From NCBI RefSeq assembly GCF_003014595.1, contig NZ_PYGK01000004.1, positions 496,001 through 560,000 of the forward strand: a stretch of 64,000 bases of DNA, given 5' to 3'. The translations under genes and the position numbers were made by a program. Each line of letters begins with the position of its first letter. Position 1 is the stretch's first letter. Below the pieces are notes generated by a model. It was given only the letters and a program-made list of their open reading frames with translations, made no database searches and was not told where the DNA came from. Positions 8,947 to 16,861 of the stretch are shown one piece after another. The DNA is from Chitinophaga ginsengisoli (lineage in GTDB: Bacteria > Bacteroidota > Bacteroidia > Chitinophagales > Chitinophagaceae).

Positions 8947-9507
8947 ATGCAAGCATCAGCCAACAACTTGAATAATACAACCATAACAGACCACCTGGTA
9001 TCCCGGTGTAAAAAGGGAGATGTGCACGCATTCCGTGACCTATACAATGCCTATTCTGGTGCAATGTATAACATCTGTTTGCGTATGACAGGGAACACGG
9101 CGGATGCTGAAGATACTTTACAGGAGGCTTTTATGCAGATATTCAGGAACATTGAGCGCCTGGAAAATGCAGGAAGTGTGACAGCCTGGATCAAACGGAT
9201 AGTGGTAAACCACTGCCTGAGTCACCTGAGGAGGAAGAAAGTATATTTTGAAGAGGTAGATAATATAGACATAGAAGAAGATAAAGCAATCGTAGACGAA
9301 GATAATTTTGCATGGACGGTAGCAGCGATAAAAGAGGCCATACACGTTTTACCGCCTGGTTACCGTACCGTTTTGAACTTGTACATATTTGAAGAGTACT
9401 CGCATAAAGAAATAGCCAACATGCTTGATATTTCTGAGTCAACAGTGAAAACACAGTATATGCGTGCAAAGGATAAAGTGAGACAGATAATTAAACAAAA
9501 AAAGTAA
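8947..9507 (+). CDS. ECF-type RNA polymerase sigma factor
   Basis: A 186-residue sigma-70-family extracytoplasmic function factor. Region 2 covers about residues 15-85 (FRDLYNAYSGAMYNICLRM, then DAEDTLQEAFMQIFRNI). Region 4 covers about 125-180, with the helix-turn-helix HKEIANMLDISESTVKTQY. It is followed after 7 bases by a membrane protein that may act as its anti-sigma factor, then by two exported beta-strand-repeat proteins. This points to an envelope-responsive regulon. It is not next to a FecR/SusC pair, so it is not the usual nutrient-type ECF. Self-activation is likely, but no promoter could be assigned. Confidence 0.93.
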   Translation: MQASANNLNNTTITDHLVSRCKKGDVHAFRDLYNAYSGAMYNICLRMTGNTADAEDTLQEAFMQIFRNIERLENAGSVTAWIKRIVVNHCLSHLRRKKVYFEEVDNIDIEEDKAIVDEDNFAWTVAAIKEAIHVLPPGYRTVLNLYIFEEYSHKEIANMLDISESTVKTQYMRAKDKVRQIIKQKK

Positions 9508-9514
9508 TACGCTG

Positions 9515-10066
9515 ATGTCAGAAAGTAGCTTTGAAGATTTTGTCAGGCAACACCGTCAGAATTTTGAAGAAGCCGGACCCCATTCGAGAGTATGGGCACA
9601 GTTAGAACAGCAACTTGCCCCCGGTAAAAAAAGGAAAGTAATACAACTGATGGGCCGTCACTGGTTAAAGGCAGCAGCTGTGCTGGTGCTGATGGTGAAT
9701 AGTGTCATGATCTACCAGTTCATTCAGATGAAGAAAGCGCAACATCTTACAAATGTTTCGCCCGAAATGCAGGAAGCCAAAATGTATTACACTGCACAGA
9801 TCGAACAGCGGCTGGAAACTATCAAAAGCTATCCTGATGCTTTGCTGGGATTGGACAGCATGGCGCGTAAAGAACTGGAACTACGCAATGATACGTATCA
9901 GGTACTCGAAGCCGAACTGATACAGAATCCAGGTAATGAAAGAATTAAAGCAGCAATGGTCCGTTACTATCAACTTAAACTGGACCTGCTGGATAAAATA
10001 TTAGAAGAGCTGAGAGAAAAACAGCCCGTAAGCCAAAAGCAATCTGATTATGAAAGAGAAATTTAG
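9515..10066 (+). CDS. Single-pass membrane protein, candidate anti-sigma factor
   Basis: No named family recognised. The 183-residue protein has a cytosolic N-terminus of about 45 residues rich in Q/H/E, one membrane helix at about residues 50-71 (LKAAAVLVLMVNSVMIYQF), and a helical periplasmic part. Size, topology and position right behind the ECF sigma gene match anti-sigma factors, but no zinc-binding HxxxCxxC motif is present, so the role is inferred from context. The last 17 bases overlap the next gene, indicating translational coupling. Confidence 0.7.
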   Translation: MSESSFEDFVRQHRQNFEEAGPHSRVWAQLEQQLAPGKKRKVIQLMGRHWLKAAAVLVLMVNSVMIYQFIQMKKAQHLTNVSPEMQEAKMYYTAQIEQRLETIKSYPDALLGLDSMARKELELRNDTYQVLEAELIQNPGNERIKAAMVRYYQLKLDLLDKILEELREKQPVSQKQSDYEREI

Positions 10067-11135
10067 TATTCTGTTATTTTTATTGTTACCTATACTTACC
10101 TATGGTAAAAAGGGCGATAGTGAATTCAAAAAAGTTATTGTAAAAGAATTCAGCACCAATCCCGGTACAAACCTTAGTATTTCTAACAAATACGGTAAGA
10201 TCGTTGTGCACACATGGCAGAAAAATGAAGTGAAGGCAACAATTACAATTACCGGTTTCGGTAAGAGTGTAGAAGAAGCTACTGCAATTGTCAATATGGT
10301 GGATATTTCCATGAACAATAGCGGGAACAACGCAAGCCTGCAAACAGACTACAATCCTTCATCGTCCGGAAACAGATGGTTCTCCTGGGGGGGTAAAAAA
10401 GATTCTAAGGATTATGTGAACATAGACTATGAATTGTATATCCCTGAAAGACTGGCCAGACTATCGCTGGAGAATAATTTCGGAGATATTATCACTGATG
10501 TGCTTTCCTTTCCTACATCCATCAGTATGAACTATTGTAATTATGACATTAAAGAGGCGGAGAGGCAGCTTGATCTCAGTATGAATTATTGCGATCGTGG
10601 CCGTATAGGGAAAGCAGAAACAGTAAACATAAGAGCTAACTATTCCAATCTTAAAAGTGATGCCATTTCATCACTGGTCACCAGATCAAACTATTGCGAA
10701 TATAACCTGGGAACTGTGAATAGTCTGAGCACTTCCGGTAATTACGATGAATATAATGTGAACAAAGTAGGTTCCTTCAGCGGCAAAAATACATACACTA
10801 ATTTCCGTATTACAGAAGTGCAGACAGAGATCAATTCAAAACTGGTGTATGGTGATTTCTCTGCCAAAACATTGGGTACAGGATTTAAAAATGGAGAGTT
10901 CCAGCTGACATATACAGATGTGAAATTAGGTGTACCGCAGCGGCTGGGCCTGCACATAAAGGTACAGCTTAACCGGGGTGATGTGAAAACAGGAGAGCTG
11001 TCATTGAAGAATGTTGTCAACATCAAGAAAAACTCACAGTTAACATATACGGCTTCTACCAGTTCAGCTGACGACAGATCTCCATCCATCAGTGTAAATG
11101 GGGTATACAGCGACATTGACTTCGAAAGCCGTTGA
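10050..11135 (+). CDS. Exported DUF4097-like beta-strand-repeat protein
   Basis: The 361-residue product has a signal peptide (about residues 1-19, ending TYGK) and then a long run of short beta strands. Phrases such as SISNKYGKIVVHTW and repeated N-Y-C/D-x-Y blocks resemble the DUF4097 or adhesin-like right-handed beta folds found in Bacteroidota. It overlaps the membrane-protein gene by 17 bases. With the head-GIN protein downstream, it forms the output half of the sigma-factor locus. Molecular function is unknown. Confidence 0.75.
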   Translation: MKEKFSILLFLLLPILTYGKKGDSEFKKVIVKEFSTNPGTNLSISNKYGKIVVHTWQKNEVKATITITGFGKSVEEATAIVNMVDISMNNSGNNASLQTDYNPSSSGNRWFSWGGKKDSKDYVNIDYELYIPERLARLSLENNFGDIITDVLSFPTSISMNYCNYDIKEAERQLDLSMNYCDRGRIGKAETVNIRANYSNLKSDAISSLVTRSNYCEYNLGTVNSLSTSGNYDEYNVNKVGSFSGKNTYTNFRITEVQTEINSKLVYGDFSAKTLGTGFKNGEFQLTYTDVKLGVPQRLGLHIKVQLNRGDVKTGELSLKNVVNIKKNSQLTYTASTSSADDRSPSISVNGVYSDIDFESR

Positions 11136-11187
11136 TGCATATAATTCCTTCGTTAAACATGTAAACTCTCACCGCTAAATCTCATTT

Positions 11188-11925
11188 ATGAAAACGTTAC
11201 GTCTTGGCTGGTTATTACCAGTACTATTGGTCTTTTCCGTGTTCACATTTTCTGCATTCACCATCATTAACAATGAAAAAGTAAGGGGGAGTGGAAACAT
11301 TAAGGAAGAGGCCCGCACTGAAGGACCATTCAGAAGTATCAGCACTTCCGGTTCATACAATGTATACATCACGCAGGGGGCGAAACACGATATACGGATT
11401 GAGGCGGATGATAACCTGCTGCCTTTGATCATCACCAAAGTGAGCGGCAATGATCTTGAGATCTATACTAAAAAAGGATATGATATTAAGCCTTCCAAAA
11501 CCATTAATGTTTATGTGACATTGGATCAGCTGGAAGAATTGTCTTCCAGTGGAAGCGGAGGTTTCTATAGCAAAGGCAAACTCAAAGGAGGCAATGTGAA
11601 ATTTTCCTTCAGCGGCTCTACCAATACTGAACTGGACCTGAATGCAAATGATCTGAAGGTAGAAGTATCCGGTTCAAGCCATCTGAACCTGAAAGGAACT
11701 ATTCCCGCTACCAGGTATGACATATCCGGTTCCGCTGATGTGGAAGCATTGGAGCTGCAGGCTGATAACGCTAATATCTCCATTTCAGGCTCTGGCAAGC
11801 TGGATATAGCAGTTGAGAAAAAACTGGATCTCAGTGTATCCGGAATGGGTAAAGTCCGCTATAAAGGATCACCTGTTATCAATCAGTCTTCTTCCGGTAT
11901 GGCGAAGATCTCTAAAATAGACTAA
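11188..11925 (+). CDS. Head-GIN domain protein (DUF2807), exported
   Basis: A 245-residue protein with an N-terminal signal or membrane segment (about residues 6-27). After that comes a repetitive beta fold with many S-G-S motifs (ISTSGSYNVYITQG, then repeated VSGSS and ISGSG blocks), typical of the putative auto-transporter adhesin head-GIN domain. Such proteins sit in the periplasm or at the cell surface; no enzymatic motif is seen. It lies 52 bases after the DUF4097-like gene and is closed by a strong terminator, so it is the likely last gene of the sigma operon. Confidence 0.88.
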   Translation: MKTLRLGWLLPVLLVFSVFTFSAFTIINNEKVRGSGNIKEEARTEGPFRSISTSGSYNVYITQGAKHDIRIEADDNLLPLIITKVSGNDLEIYTKKGYDIKPSKTINVYVTLDQLEELSSSGSGGFYSKGKLKGGNVKFSFSGSTNTELDLNANDLKVEVSGSSHLNLKGTIPATRYDISGSADVEALELQADNANISISGSGKLDIAVEKKLDLSVSGMGKVRYKGSPVINQSSSGMAKISKID

Positions 11926-11989
11926 AGATAGTTGTTGGCTGCTTGTACATACAACGCAGCCGGTTACCGGAAGGCATTCCGTTAACACA

Positions 11990-12017
11990 CCCCGGGTATT
12001 GTCCCGGGGTTTTTTTA
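11990..12017 (+). terminator. Terminator of the ECF sigma operon
   Basis: A perfect 7-bp all-GC stem (11990-11996 with 12003-12009), a 6-base loop and eight T residues. Confidence 0.92.
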
Positions 12018-12035
12018 TAACTCCTCAGTATGATT

Positions 12036-12043
12036 TATATTTG
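12036..12043 (+). promoter_or_regulatory. -7 promoter element for yajQ
   Basis: TATATTTG fits the Bacteroidota TAnnTTTG element and lies 38 bases before the yajQ ATG. The -33 region falls in the T-run of the preceding terminator. Confidence 0.5.
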
Positions 12044-12080
12044 TCTCCCTTAAGCGATTAACGATATAAAACATTTTATC

Positions 12081-12572
12081 ATGCCGTCCTTTGATATTGT
12101 TAGCAAAGTAGATACTCAGACACTTGATAATGCGGTAAATACCGTAAAAAAGGAGATTACCACCAGGTTCGACTTCAAAGATTCCCATGTGAACATGGAA
12201 TTGAATAAAAAAGACCTGTCCTTAAATGTGGAAGTGGAAAGCGAAATGAAGCTGACGCAGGTCATAGATGTACTGATAAGCCGTACGATGCGCCATGGAC
12301 TGGATGCTACTATCTACGACCTGAGCAAAGAGCCATATCAGAGTGGGAAAGTGGTAAAAAAAGAGATTCCGATAAGAAACGGAATCAAACAGGAAGACGC
12401 CAAGAAGATTGTAAAACTGATAAAGGATTCCGGTGTTAAGGTGCAGGCCGCCATTATGGATGATATTGTGCGGGTAACCGGAAAGAAAATAGATGATTTA
12501 CAAGAGGTTATACAAAAGACCAAAGAAGCGAACTTAGGTATTCCTTTACAATACACCAACATGAAGAGCTAA
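12081..12572 (+). CDS. yajQ: YajQ-family nucleotide-binding protein
   Basis: A 163-residue cytosolic protein, matching the family's usual length. It has the double ferredoxin-like fold that binds nucleotides, with cyclic-di-GMP binding shown for some homologues. The N-terminal MPSFDIVSKVD and the TRFDFKDS block are hallmark, as is the C-terminal VTGKKIDDLQEVI segment ending in a short tail. A good -7 box precedes the gene. No terminator separates it from rpmE2, but that gene has its own promoter. A role in signalling or RNA-related regulation is inferred from relatives only. Confidence 0.93.
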   Translation: MPSFDIVSKVDTQTLDNAVNTVKKEITTRFDFKDSHVNMELNKKDLSLNVEVESEMKLTQVIDVLISRTMRHGLDATIYDLSKEPYQSGKVVKKEIPIRNGIKQEDAKKIVKLIKDSGVKVQAAIMDDIVRVTGKKIDDLQEVIQKTKEANLGIPLQYTNMKS

Positions 12573-12587
12573 ATATTTAGTCTTTTG

Positions 12588-12619
12588 TTGTTGTTTTTGA
12601 AATAATTATTTTACCTTTG
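12588..12619 (+). promoter_or_regulatory. Promoter of the L31 gene
   Basis: A TTG at 12588-12590, a 21-base spacer, then TACCTTTG at 12612-12619. This fits the Bacteroidota -33/-7 pattern. Transcription would start near 12626, leaving a leader of about 100 bases before rpmE2. Confidence 0.7.
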
Positions 12620-12630
12620 CACCCTGTCTA

Positions 12631-12697
12631 ATAATATTGGTTGAAACCAAGCATGGCATTCATCATGCATCAGAGGAATGAATATGCGGGGTTGCAT
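12631..12697 (+). promoter_or_regulatory. Structured 5' leader of rpmE2
   Basis: Three short hairpins in a row: 12637-12642 with 12645-12650 (six perfect pairs, minimal loop), 12651-12655 with 12664-12668, and 12684-12687 with 12694-12697. They lie between the promoter and the start codon. The arrangement suggests a regulated leader, as for many ribosomal-protein genes, but no known RNA motif is recognised. Confidence 0.35.
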
Positions 12698-12726
12698 CTG
12701 GTAACAAAAAGAAAATTTAAATTCAG

Positions 12727-12978
12727 ATGAAACAGGGAATCCATCCAGAAAATTACAGATTTGTAATATTCAAAGATATGTCTAACGGACACACTTTCTT
12801 GAGCCGTTCTACCGCTCCTTCTAAAGAAACACTCAAATGGGAAGATGGTAACGAGTATCCGTTAATTAAACTGGAAATTTCCAATACTTCCCACCCATTC
12901 TATACCGGGAAAAATGTATTGGTGGATACAGCGGGTCGTATCGACAAGTTCAACAAGCGTTACGCTAAGAAAGCCTAA
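12727..12978 (+). CDS. rpmE2: 50S ribosomal protein L31, type B (zinc-free)
   Basis: An 83-residue component of the large ribosomal subunit. Start [17 protein letters not shown] and the internal [13 protein letters not shown] block are diagnostic of type B L31. No cysteine is present, so this is the C-minus, zinc-independent form that in other bacteria can replace zinc-bound L31 when zinc is scarce. The gene has its own promoter, a leader of about 100 bases and a terminator. Confidence 0.96.
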   Translation: MKQGIHPENYRFVIFKDMSNGHTFLSRSTAPSKETLKWEDGNEYPLIKLEISNTSHPFYTGKNVLVDTAGRIDKFNKRYAKKA

Positions 12979-13002
12979 TAAGGCCTTTAAAATAATTTTA
13001 TT

Positions 13003-13039
13003 AATCCCATCGGCATTTCCGGTGGGATTTTTTATTTTT
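13003..13039 (+). terminator. Terminator between rpmE2 and the GlmU-like gene
   Basis: An 11-bp stem (13003-13013 with 13019-13029) with one G-U pair and a T-rich tail. It ends only 7 bases before the next start codon, so it either leaks or acts as an attenuator for the glmU-like/tpiA genes. Confidence 0.85.
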
Positions 13040-13046
13040 ATCCCCT

Positions 13047-14213
13047 ATGGAGCGGAATTACATTCTTTTTGACACACCTGCACGAGAGTTGTTATATCCC
13101 TTCACCCATACACGACCGGTCGCCGCCTGCCGAACAGGTATACTGACTATCGCAGAAAAATGGGAATACTGGCTGAATGCCAGTATCAGCCACCTTACCG
13201 TTCCTTACTTACAAAGGAAATATCCACTAAAAAAAAATGAGACCGTTCCGGCAGTGTTTGTTGATGGCAGTATTTTGCCTGATGAAGCGCTGGTACGTGC
13301 TATTCATGAACTGGAACCTGGTCAGGGGCTGTATAAAGACAATGAACTGGTGGCAAATGTTACTCCCGGAAATGAGCTGGATGCAGAACCTCTAGAACGA
13401 AAAGAGTATCTTGGTGCGGTTTCACGGATCAGGATGCCCTGGGACTTCTTTTTACTGAACGATCAGGCTATCCGGAGTGATTTTGAACTGCTGACAAAAG
13501 GGAGGGTATCTGCTCCTATCAGCGAGACGAATAAGGTGACGGCGCCAGAGCGTATCTTCCTGGAAGAAGGGGCTGTGGTAGAGCATAGCATCCTCAACGC
13601 CAGTACCGGCCCTATTTATGTGGGTAGAAATGCCGAGATCATGGAAGGCTGTTTGATCAGGGGAGCGCTGGCACTGGGAGAAAAAGCCGTGTTGAAGATG
13701 GGTAGTAAAGTATACGGGGCTACAACCCTGGGACCGGGAAGCATAGGAGGGGGAGAGATCAAGAATGTGGTGATGTTCGGCCATTCCAATAAGGGGCACG
13801 ACGGCTATCTGGGGGATACCGTGATCGGGGAATGGTGCAACCTGGGAGCAAATGCAACCAGTTCCAACCTGAAGAACAATGCCAGCACTGTAAAAGTATG
13901 GATAGAGGCCTATAAGAGGACCGAGCCTGCTGGCCTGAAGTGTGGACTATTAATGGGTGATTACAGTCGCTGTGGCATCGGGGCGCTGTTGAATACCGGA
14001 ACCGTTATTGGTGTATCCTGTAATATCTTTGGCGGAAGCCTGCCTCCTAAGTTTATCCCTTCCTTTTCCTGGGGTGGGGCAGCCGGACTGGAACCTTACC
14101 GGCTGAAACAGGCAATGAGAGATGCCGGCATGTGGATGCAGTTTAAAGGACGGCAAATGGAAGAGGTGGATAGAGAGATACTGCAAACCCTTTTTACAAT
14201 TTTAGGTGAATAA
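13047..14213 (+). CDS. GlmU-like sugar-nucleotide protein with left-handed beta-helix
   Basis: The 388-residue protein is of the GlmU-like type often found in Bacteroidota. The N-terminal part (MERNYILFDTPARELLYPFTHTRPVA) resembles a degenerate nucleotidyltransferase start. It lacks the full glycine-rich LAAGxGTRM loop, so nucleotidyl transfer is doubtful. From about residue 165 a left-handed beta-helix made of hexapeptide repeats (IYVGRNAEI, VLKMGSKVYG, NLGANATSSNLKN) is clear, as in acyltransferases. It is followed 30 bases later by tpiA. The exact reaction is not determined. Confidence 0.82.
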   Translation: MERNYILFDTPARELLYPFTHTRPVAACRTGILTIAEKWEYWLNASISHLTVPYLQRKYPLKKNETVPAVFVDGSILPDEALVRAIHELEPGQGLYKDNELVANVTPGNELDAEPLERKEYLGAVSRIRMPWDFFLLNDQAIRSDFELLTKGRVSAPISETNKVTAPERIFLEEGAVVEHSILNASTGPIYVGRNAEIMEGCLIRGALALGEKAVLKMGSKVYGATTLGPGSIGGGEIKNVVMFGHSNKGHDGYLGDTVIGEWCNLGANATSSNLKNNASTVKVWIEAYKRTEPAGLKCGLLMGDYSRCGIGALLNTGTVIGVSCNIFGGSLPPKFIPSFSWGGAAGLEPYRLKQAMRDAGMWMQFKGRQMEEVDREILQTLFTILGE

Positions 14214-14243
14214 CACTTTTTAAAAATCAATATAGCGATAGAC

Positions 14244-15005
14244 ATGAGAAAAAAAATCGTTGCTGGAAACTGGAAAATGAACCTGACCCTGGGCCAGGCA
14301 GAACAGCTGATCAATGACATATTGCAGGCTGGCCTGCGATTGAAGGATGGACAGGAAGTGGTAATGGCCACGCCTTTTCCATATCTGTTGAAAGCAAAGT
14401 CATTGTTGAAAAATACCCCTGGTTTTTACCTGGGAGCTCAGAACAGCGCATCTGAAAAATCAGGCGCTTATACCGGTGAAGTATCTGCTGAGATGTTGCA
14501 GTCTGTAGGTGTTGATTATGTGATACTAGGCCACTCCGAAAGAAGGGAATATTTCCAGGAAAGCAATGCTACCCTGGCTAAGAAGATAGATCTGGCCCTT
14601 GCTAATGGCCTGAAACCGATTTTCTGCTGCGGTGAGCCACTGGAAGTGAGAAAAGCTGAAACACAGAATGAATATGTAGCAAAACAGCTGGAAGAAAGCC
14701 TGTATCATTTAACAGAAGAGCAACTGAAGAATGTGGTGATCGCTTATGAGCCGATCTGGGCAATCGGTACCGGACTGACTGCCAGCGCAGCACAGGCTCA
14801 GGATATGCATGCTTTCATCAGAGCACAGATAGCTGCTAAATATGGTAGGGAAGCAGCGTTACGTACCAGCATCCTGTATGGTGGTAGCGCAAAACCTTCC
14901 AATGCAGAAGAGCTGTTCGCATGTCCGGATGTAGACGGTGGTCTGATTGGTGGGGCCTCTCTGGTAGCTGCTGATTTCCTCGCTATTATTCAGAAGCTCG
15001 GATAA
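14244..15005 (+). CDS. tpiA: Triosephosphate isomerase
   Basis: Interconverts dihydroxyacetone phosphate and glyceraldehyde 3-phosphate in glycolysis and gluconeogenesis. The 253 residues match the usual TIM barrel. Substrate-binding GNWKMN is at residues 7-12, the catalytic histidine in GHSERRE near residue 97, the catalytic glutamate in AYEPIWAIGTG near 168, and the phosphate-binding YGGSAKP and GLIGGASL near 212 and 232. It follows the GlmU-like gene by 30 bases and ends in a strong terminator. Confidence 0.98.
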   Translation: MRKKIVAGNWKMNLTLGQAEQLINDILQAGLRLKDGQEVVMATPFPYLLKAKSLLKNTPGFYLGAQNSASEKSGAYTGEVSAEMLQSVGVDYVILGHSERREYFQESNATLAKKIDLALANGLKPIFCCGEPLEVRKAETQNEYVAKQLEESLYHLTEEQLKNVVIAYEPIWAIGTGLTASAAQAQDMHAFIRAQIAAKYGREAALRTSILYGGSAKPSNAEELFACPDVDGGLIGGASLVAADFLAIIQKLG

Positions 15006-15028
15006 TTGTAAGAGAATATATCATTATA

Positions 15029-15062
15029 AAGCAGTCTGCCGAAGGCAGGCTGCTTTTTTTAT
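15029..15062 (+). terminator. Terminator of tpiA
   Basis: A 12-bp stem (15029-15040 with 15044-15055) with one wobble, loop GAA, and a T tail. Confidence 0.92.
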
Positions 15063-15186
15063 GCATACGAGAACCGCGGGTAAGCATGGCGAAAGTCTAT
15101 CAGCTTCAGTTCCAATTTGATATATCGGCGAGCAAAAAAAGTTAGTATTTTGTGCTAAAAAAATTAGTATTTCAGGGAATCTTCTT

Positions 15187-15194
15187 TATATTTG
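15187..15194 (+). promoter_or_regulatory. -7 promoter element for the 2H phosphoesterase gene
   Basis: TATATTTG lies 53 bases before the ATG. A weak TTAG sits where the -33 box is expected; it belongs to one of two direct TTAGTATTT copies at about 15132 and 15164. Confidence 0.45.
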
Positions 15195-15247
15195 TATTGT
15201 CAATATTCAAATAACCAATACATCTTAAGTTAAAAACTTACTTGGTT

Positions 15248-15865
15248 ATGCATACAAATAACAACATTGCATTTGAACAGGAAACATTGTATGATTACTT
15301 GTTGGTAGTAAGTCCCGGTACTAACATTACCAATGACGTAACAGCATTGAAGAAATTAGTAGCCCAGGAATTGGGAATGTATGGCAGTCGCTTTTCCAAA
15401 GCCCATATCAGTCTTTTCAGATCTGTATTTCCTGCAAGATTTCAGGATGATTTCATTCATCTGTTAGATGATGTAGCAAAGAAACAATCAGGCTTCACGT
15501 TATATACCTCAAAGTTTGATCATTTTGAACATGGTCCTGACAAGCGTACCATTTATATCAATGTAGCTAATCCCAAACCTCTCGTTGAGCTGCATAAAAA
15601 AGTACTACAGGAGTTTGATATAAAGCCAGCCTCATTCAAACCACATATCACTATAGCAAGAGCTATCAGTACACCTGAATTTGATAAAGTATATGATCAC
15701 TTTTACAACCAGGTTTTTGTACGTAGTTTCCAGTGCAAGAGCTTTTCATTATTGCGTAAGCCAGCCAGTGGCGGTAGTTACGAGCTCGTGAAGGAGTTTG
15801 TATTCGGAGATGAAGCTGTTCTGCAGGATGCTACGCTCTTTAACTACGCTAATTACGCCGCGTAA
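15248..15865 (+). CDS. 2'-5' RNA ligase / 2H phosphoesterase family protein
   Basis: Two histidine motifs define the 2H fold: AHISLF near residue 56 and PHITIA near residue 135, separated by about 80 residues as expected. Family members open 2',3'-cyclic or ligate 2'-5' RNA ends, or cleave related phosphodiesters. The frame begins at TTG (15242), but the ATG two codons later (15248) is the natural start, giving 205 residues. It is monocistronic with its own -7 box. The RNA or nucleotide substrate is unknown. Confidence 0.88.
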   Translation: MHTNNNIAFEQETLYDYLLVVSPGTNITNDVTALKKLVAQELGMYGSRFSKAHISLFRSVFPARFQDDFIHLLDDVAKKQSGFTLYTSKFDHFEHGPDKRTIYINVANPKPLVELHKKVLQEFDIKPASFKPHITIARAISTPEFDKVYDHFYNQVFVRSFQCKSFSLLRKPASGGSYELVKEFVFGDEAVLQDATLFNYANYAA

Positions 15866-15896
15866 ATTGTATTAAAAATATATAAGCTGTATTTAC

Positions 15897-16160
15897 TGTG
15901 TCAATTGTATCAGCCCGTGTAAGCTATATCAGTTGTGTAGGCTGTATATGCCGTGTAGACTATATTGGCTCTGGAACTGCATATCCCGTGTAAACTGTAT
16001 CAGTTGTGTAGGCTGTATATGCGATGTAGATTGTATTGGCTCTGCGAACTGCATATTCCGTGTAAACTGCATCGGTTGTGTAGGTGGTAAATGCTATGTA
16101 GAATGTATATGCTCTGCGAACTGCATCAGCCGTGTACGTTGCATAGTCTGTGAAGGCGAC
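15897..16160. repeat. Degenerate 18-bp minisatellite with 72-bp higher-order period
   Basis: GTGTA (or its variants) recurs at 15917, 15935, 15953, 15988, 16006, 16024, 16060, 16078, 16096, 16132 and 16150, almost always 18 or 36 bases apart. Four units make a 71-72-bp block that repeats about three times; the GGCTCT/TGCTCT block starts at 15967, 16038 and 16110. Because 18 is a multiple of three, one frame (15948-16205) reads as Cys-rich hexapeptides, but indels at 15915 and 15973 break it. The rest of the gene-free stretch 15866-16383 holds nothing else I can recognise. Confidence 0.8.
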
Positions 16161-16383
16161 GAGGTTTGTATAAGTTCATCAGACAGCATAATCTGCGCCG
16201 GTTAGTTGGCATAACACTGCGTAGTCCGTATTATCAATATAACATAAATACATAAAGTACTTTTCTTATTGGCTTTTATTCCATGTTTGTTAGCCCATTT
16301 TTATTCAGATTTTAATTTTTCCGTTTACACGGCTGTTTGTAGATTTGAGAAACACAATTACTCATCCTTCATCACCGCGTTAT

Positions 16384-16659
16384 ATGGAAAAGATACATAA
16401 GCATATCCTGGTAAAAGGAAAAGTCCAGGGCGTGTATTTCAGAGCCAGTACGAAACACACAGCAGATGATCTTGGCATTACAGGAGAAGTGAGGAATTTA
16501 CCTAATGGCAATGTGCTGATCACTGCAGAAGGAGAGGAGAGTAAGATGGAGGCGTTTATTGCCTGGTGCAGACAGGGACCACCTTTTGCTAAAGTTACTG
16601 AGCTTATTATTACTGTTGCCCCTTTACAGGATTACAAAGCGTTTGATGTAGTGCATTAA
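16384..16659 (+). CDS. acyP: Acylphosphatase
   Basis: Hydrolyses acyl phosphates such as carbamoyl or 1,3-bisphosphoglyceryl phosphate in the cytosol. From the ATG at 16384 the protein has 91 residues, the family's usual size. The catalytic loop GKVQGVYFRAST with its arginine lies at about residues 11-22, and the catalytic asparagine in GEVRNLPNGNV near residue 40. An upstream TTG at 16345 would add 13 poorly conserved residues and is not chosen. It is convergent with the protease gene behind a shared hairpin. Confidence 0.93.
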   Translation: MEKIHKHILVKGKVQGVYFRASTKHTADDLGITGEVRNLPNGNVLITAEGEESKMEAFIAWCRQGPPFAKVTELIITVAPLQDYKAFDVVH

Positions 16660-16798
16660 GATCCGCTGCTGCTATTATTGTTTAATAACTTTCATATAGG
16701 TTTTTGTTTGCAAATACCTGCAGCCACTGCAAATAATGGTAGTGTTAGCAAGTATTTGCCGCGGCTCTAAGTGTTTTCCCTCAAACAAATTACCATGC

Positions 16799-16836
16799 AA
16801 AAGGGCAGTCCTGTGGGTTCACAGGGCTGCCCTTTT
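16799..16836. terminator. Bidirectional terminator between acyP and the protease gene
   Basis: A 17-bp stem (16799-16815 with 16820-16836) with one G-U pair and loop GGTT. A4 on one end and T4 on the other let it serve both convergent genes. Confidence 0.88.
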
Positions 16837-16861
16837 GTATAATAGTTCACTTATAAGTCGA

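Noticed and set aside
15948..16205. Cysteine-rich secreted peptide gene
   Set aside because: No signal peptide, frame broken by indels at the 5' side, and the pattern is explained by the 18-bp repeat. Kept only as a finding.
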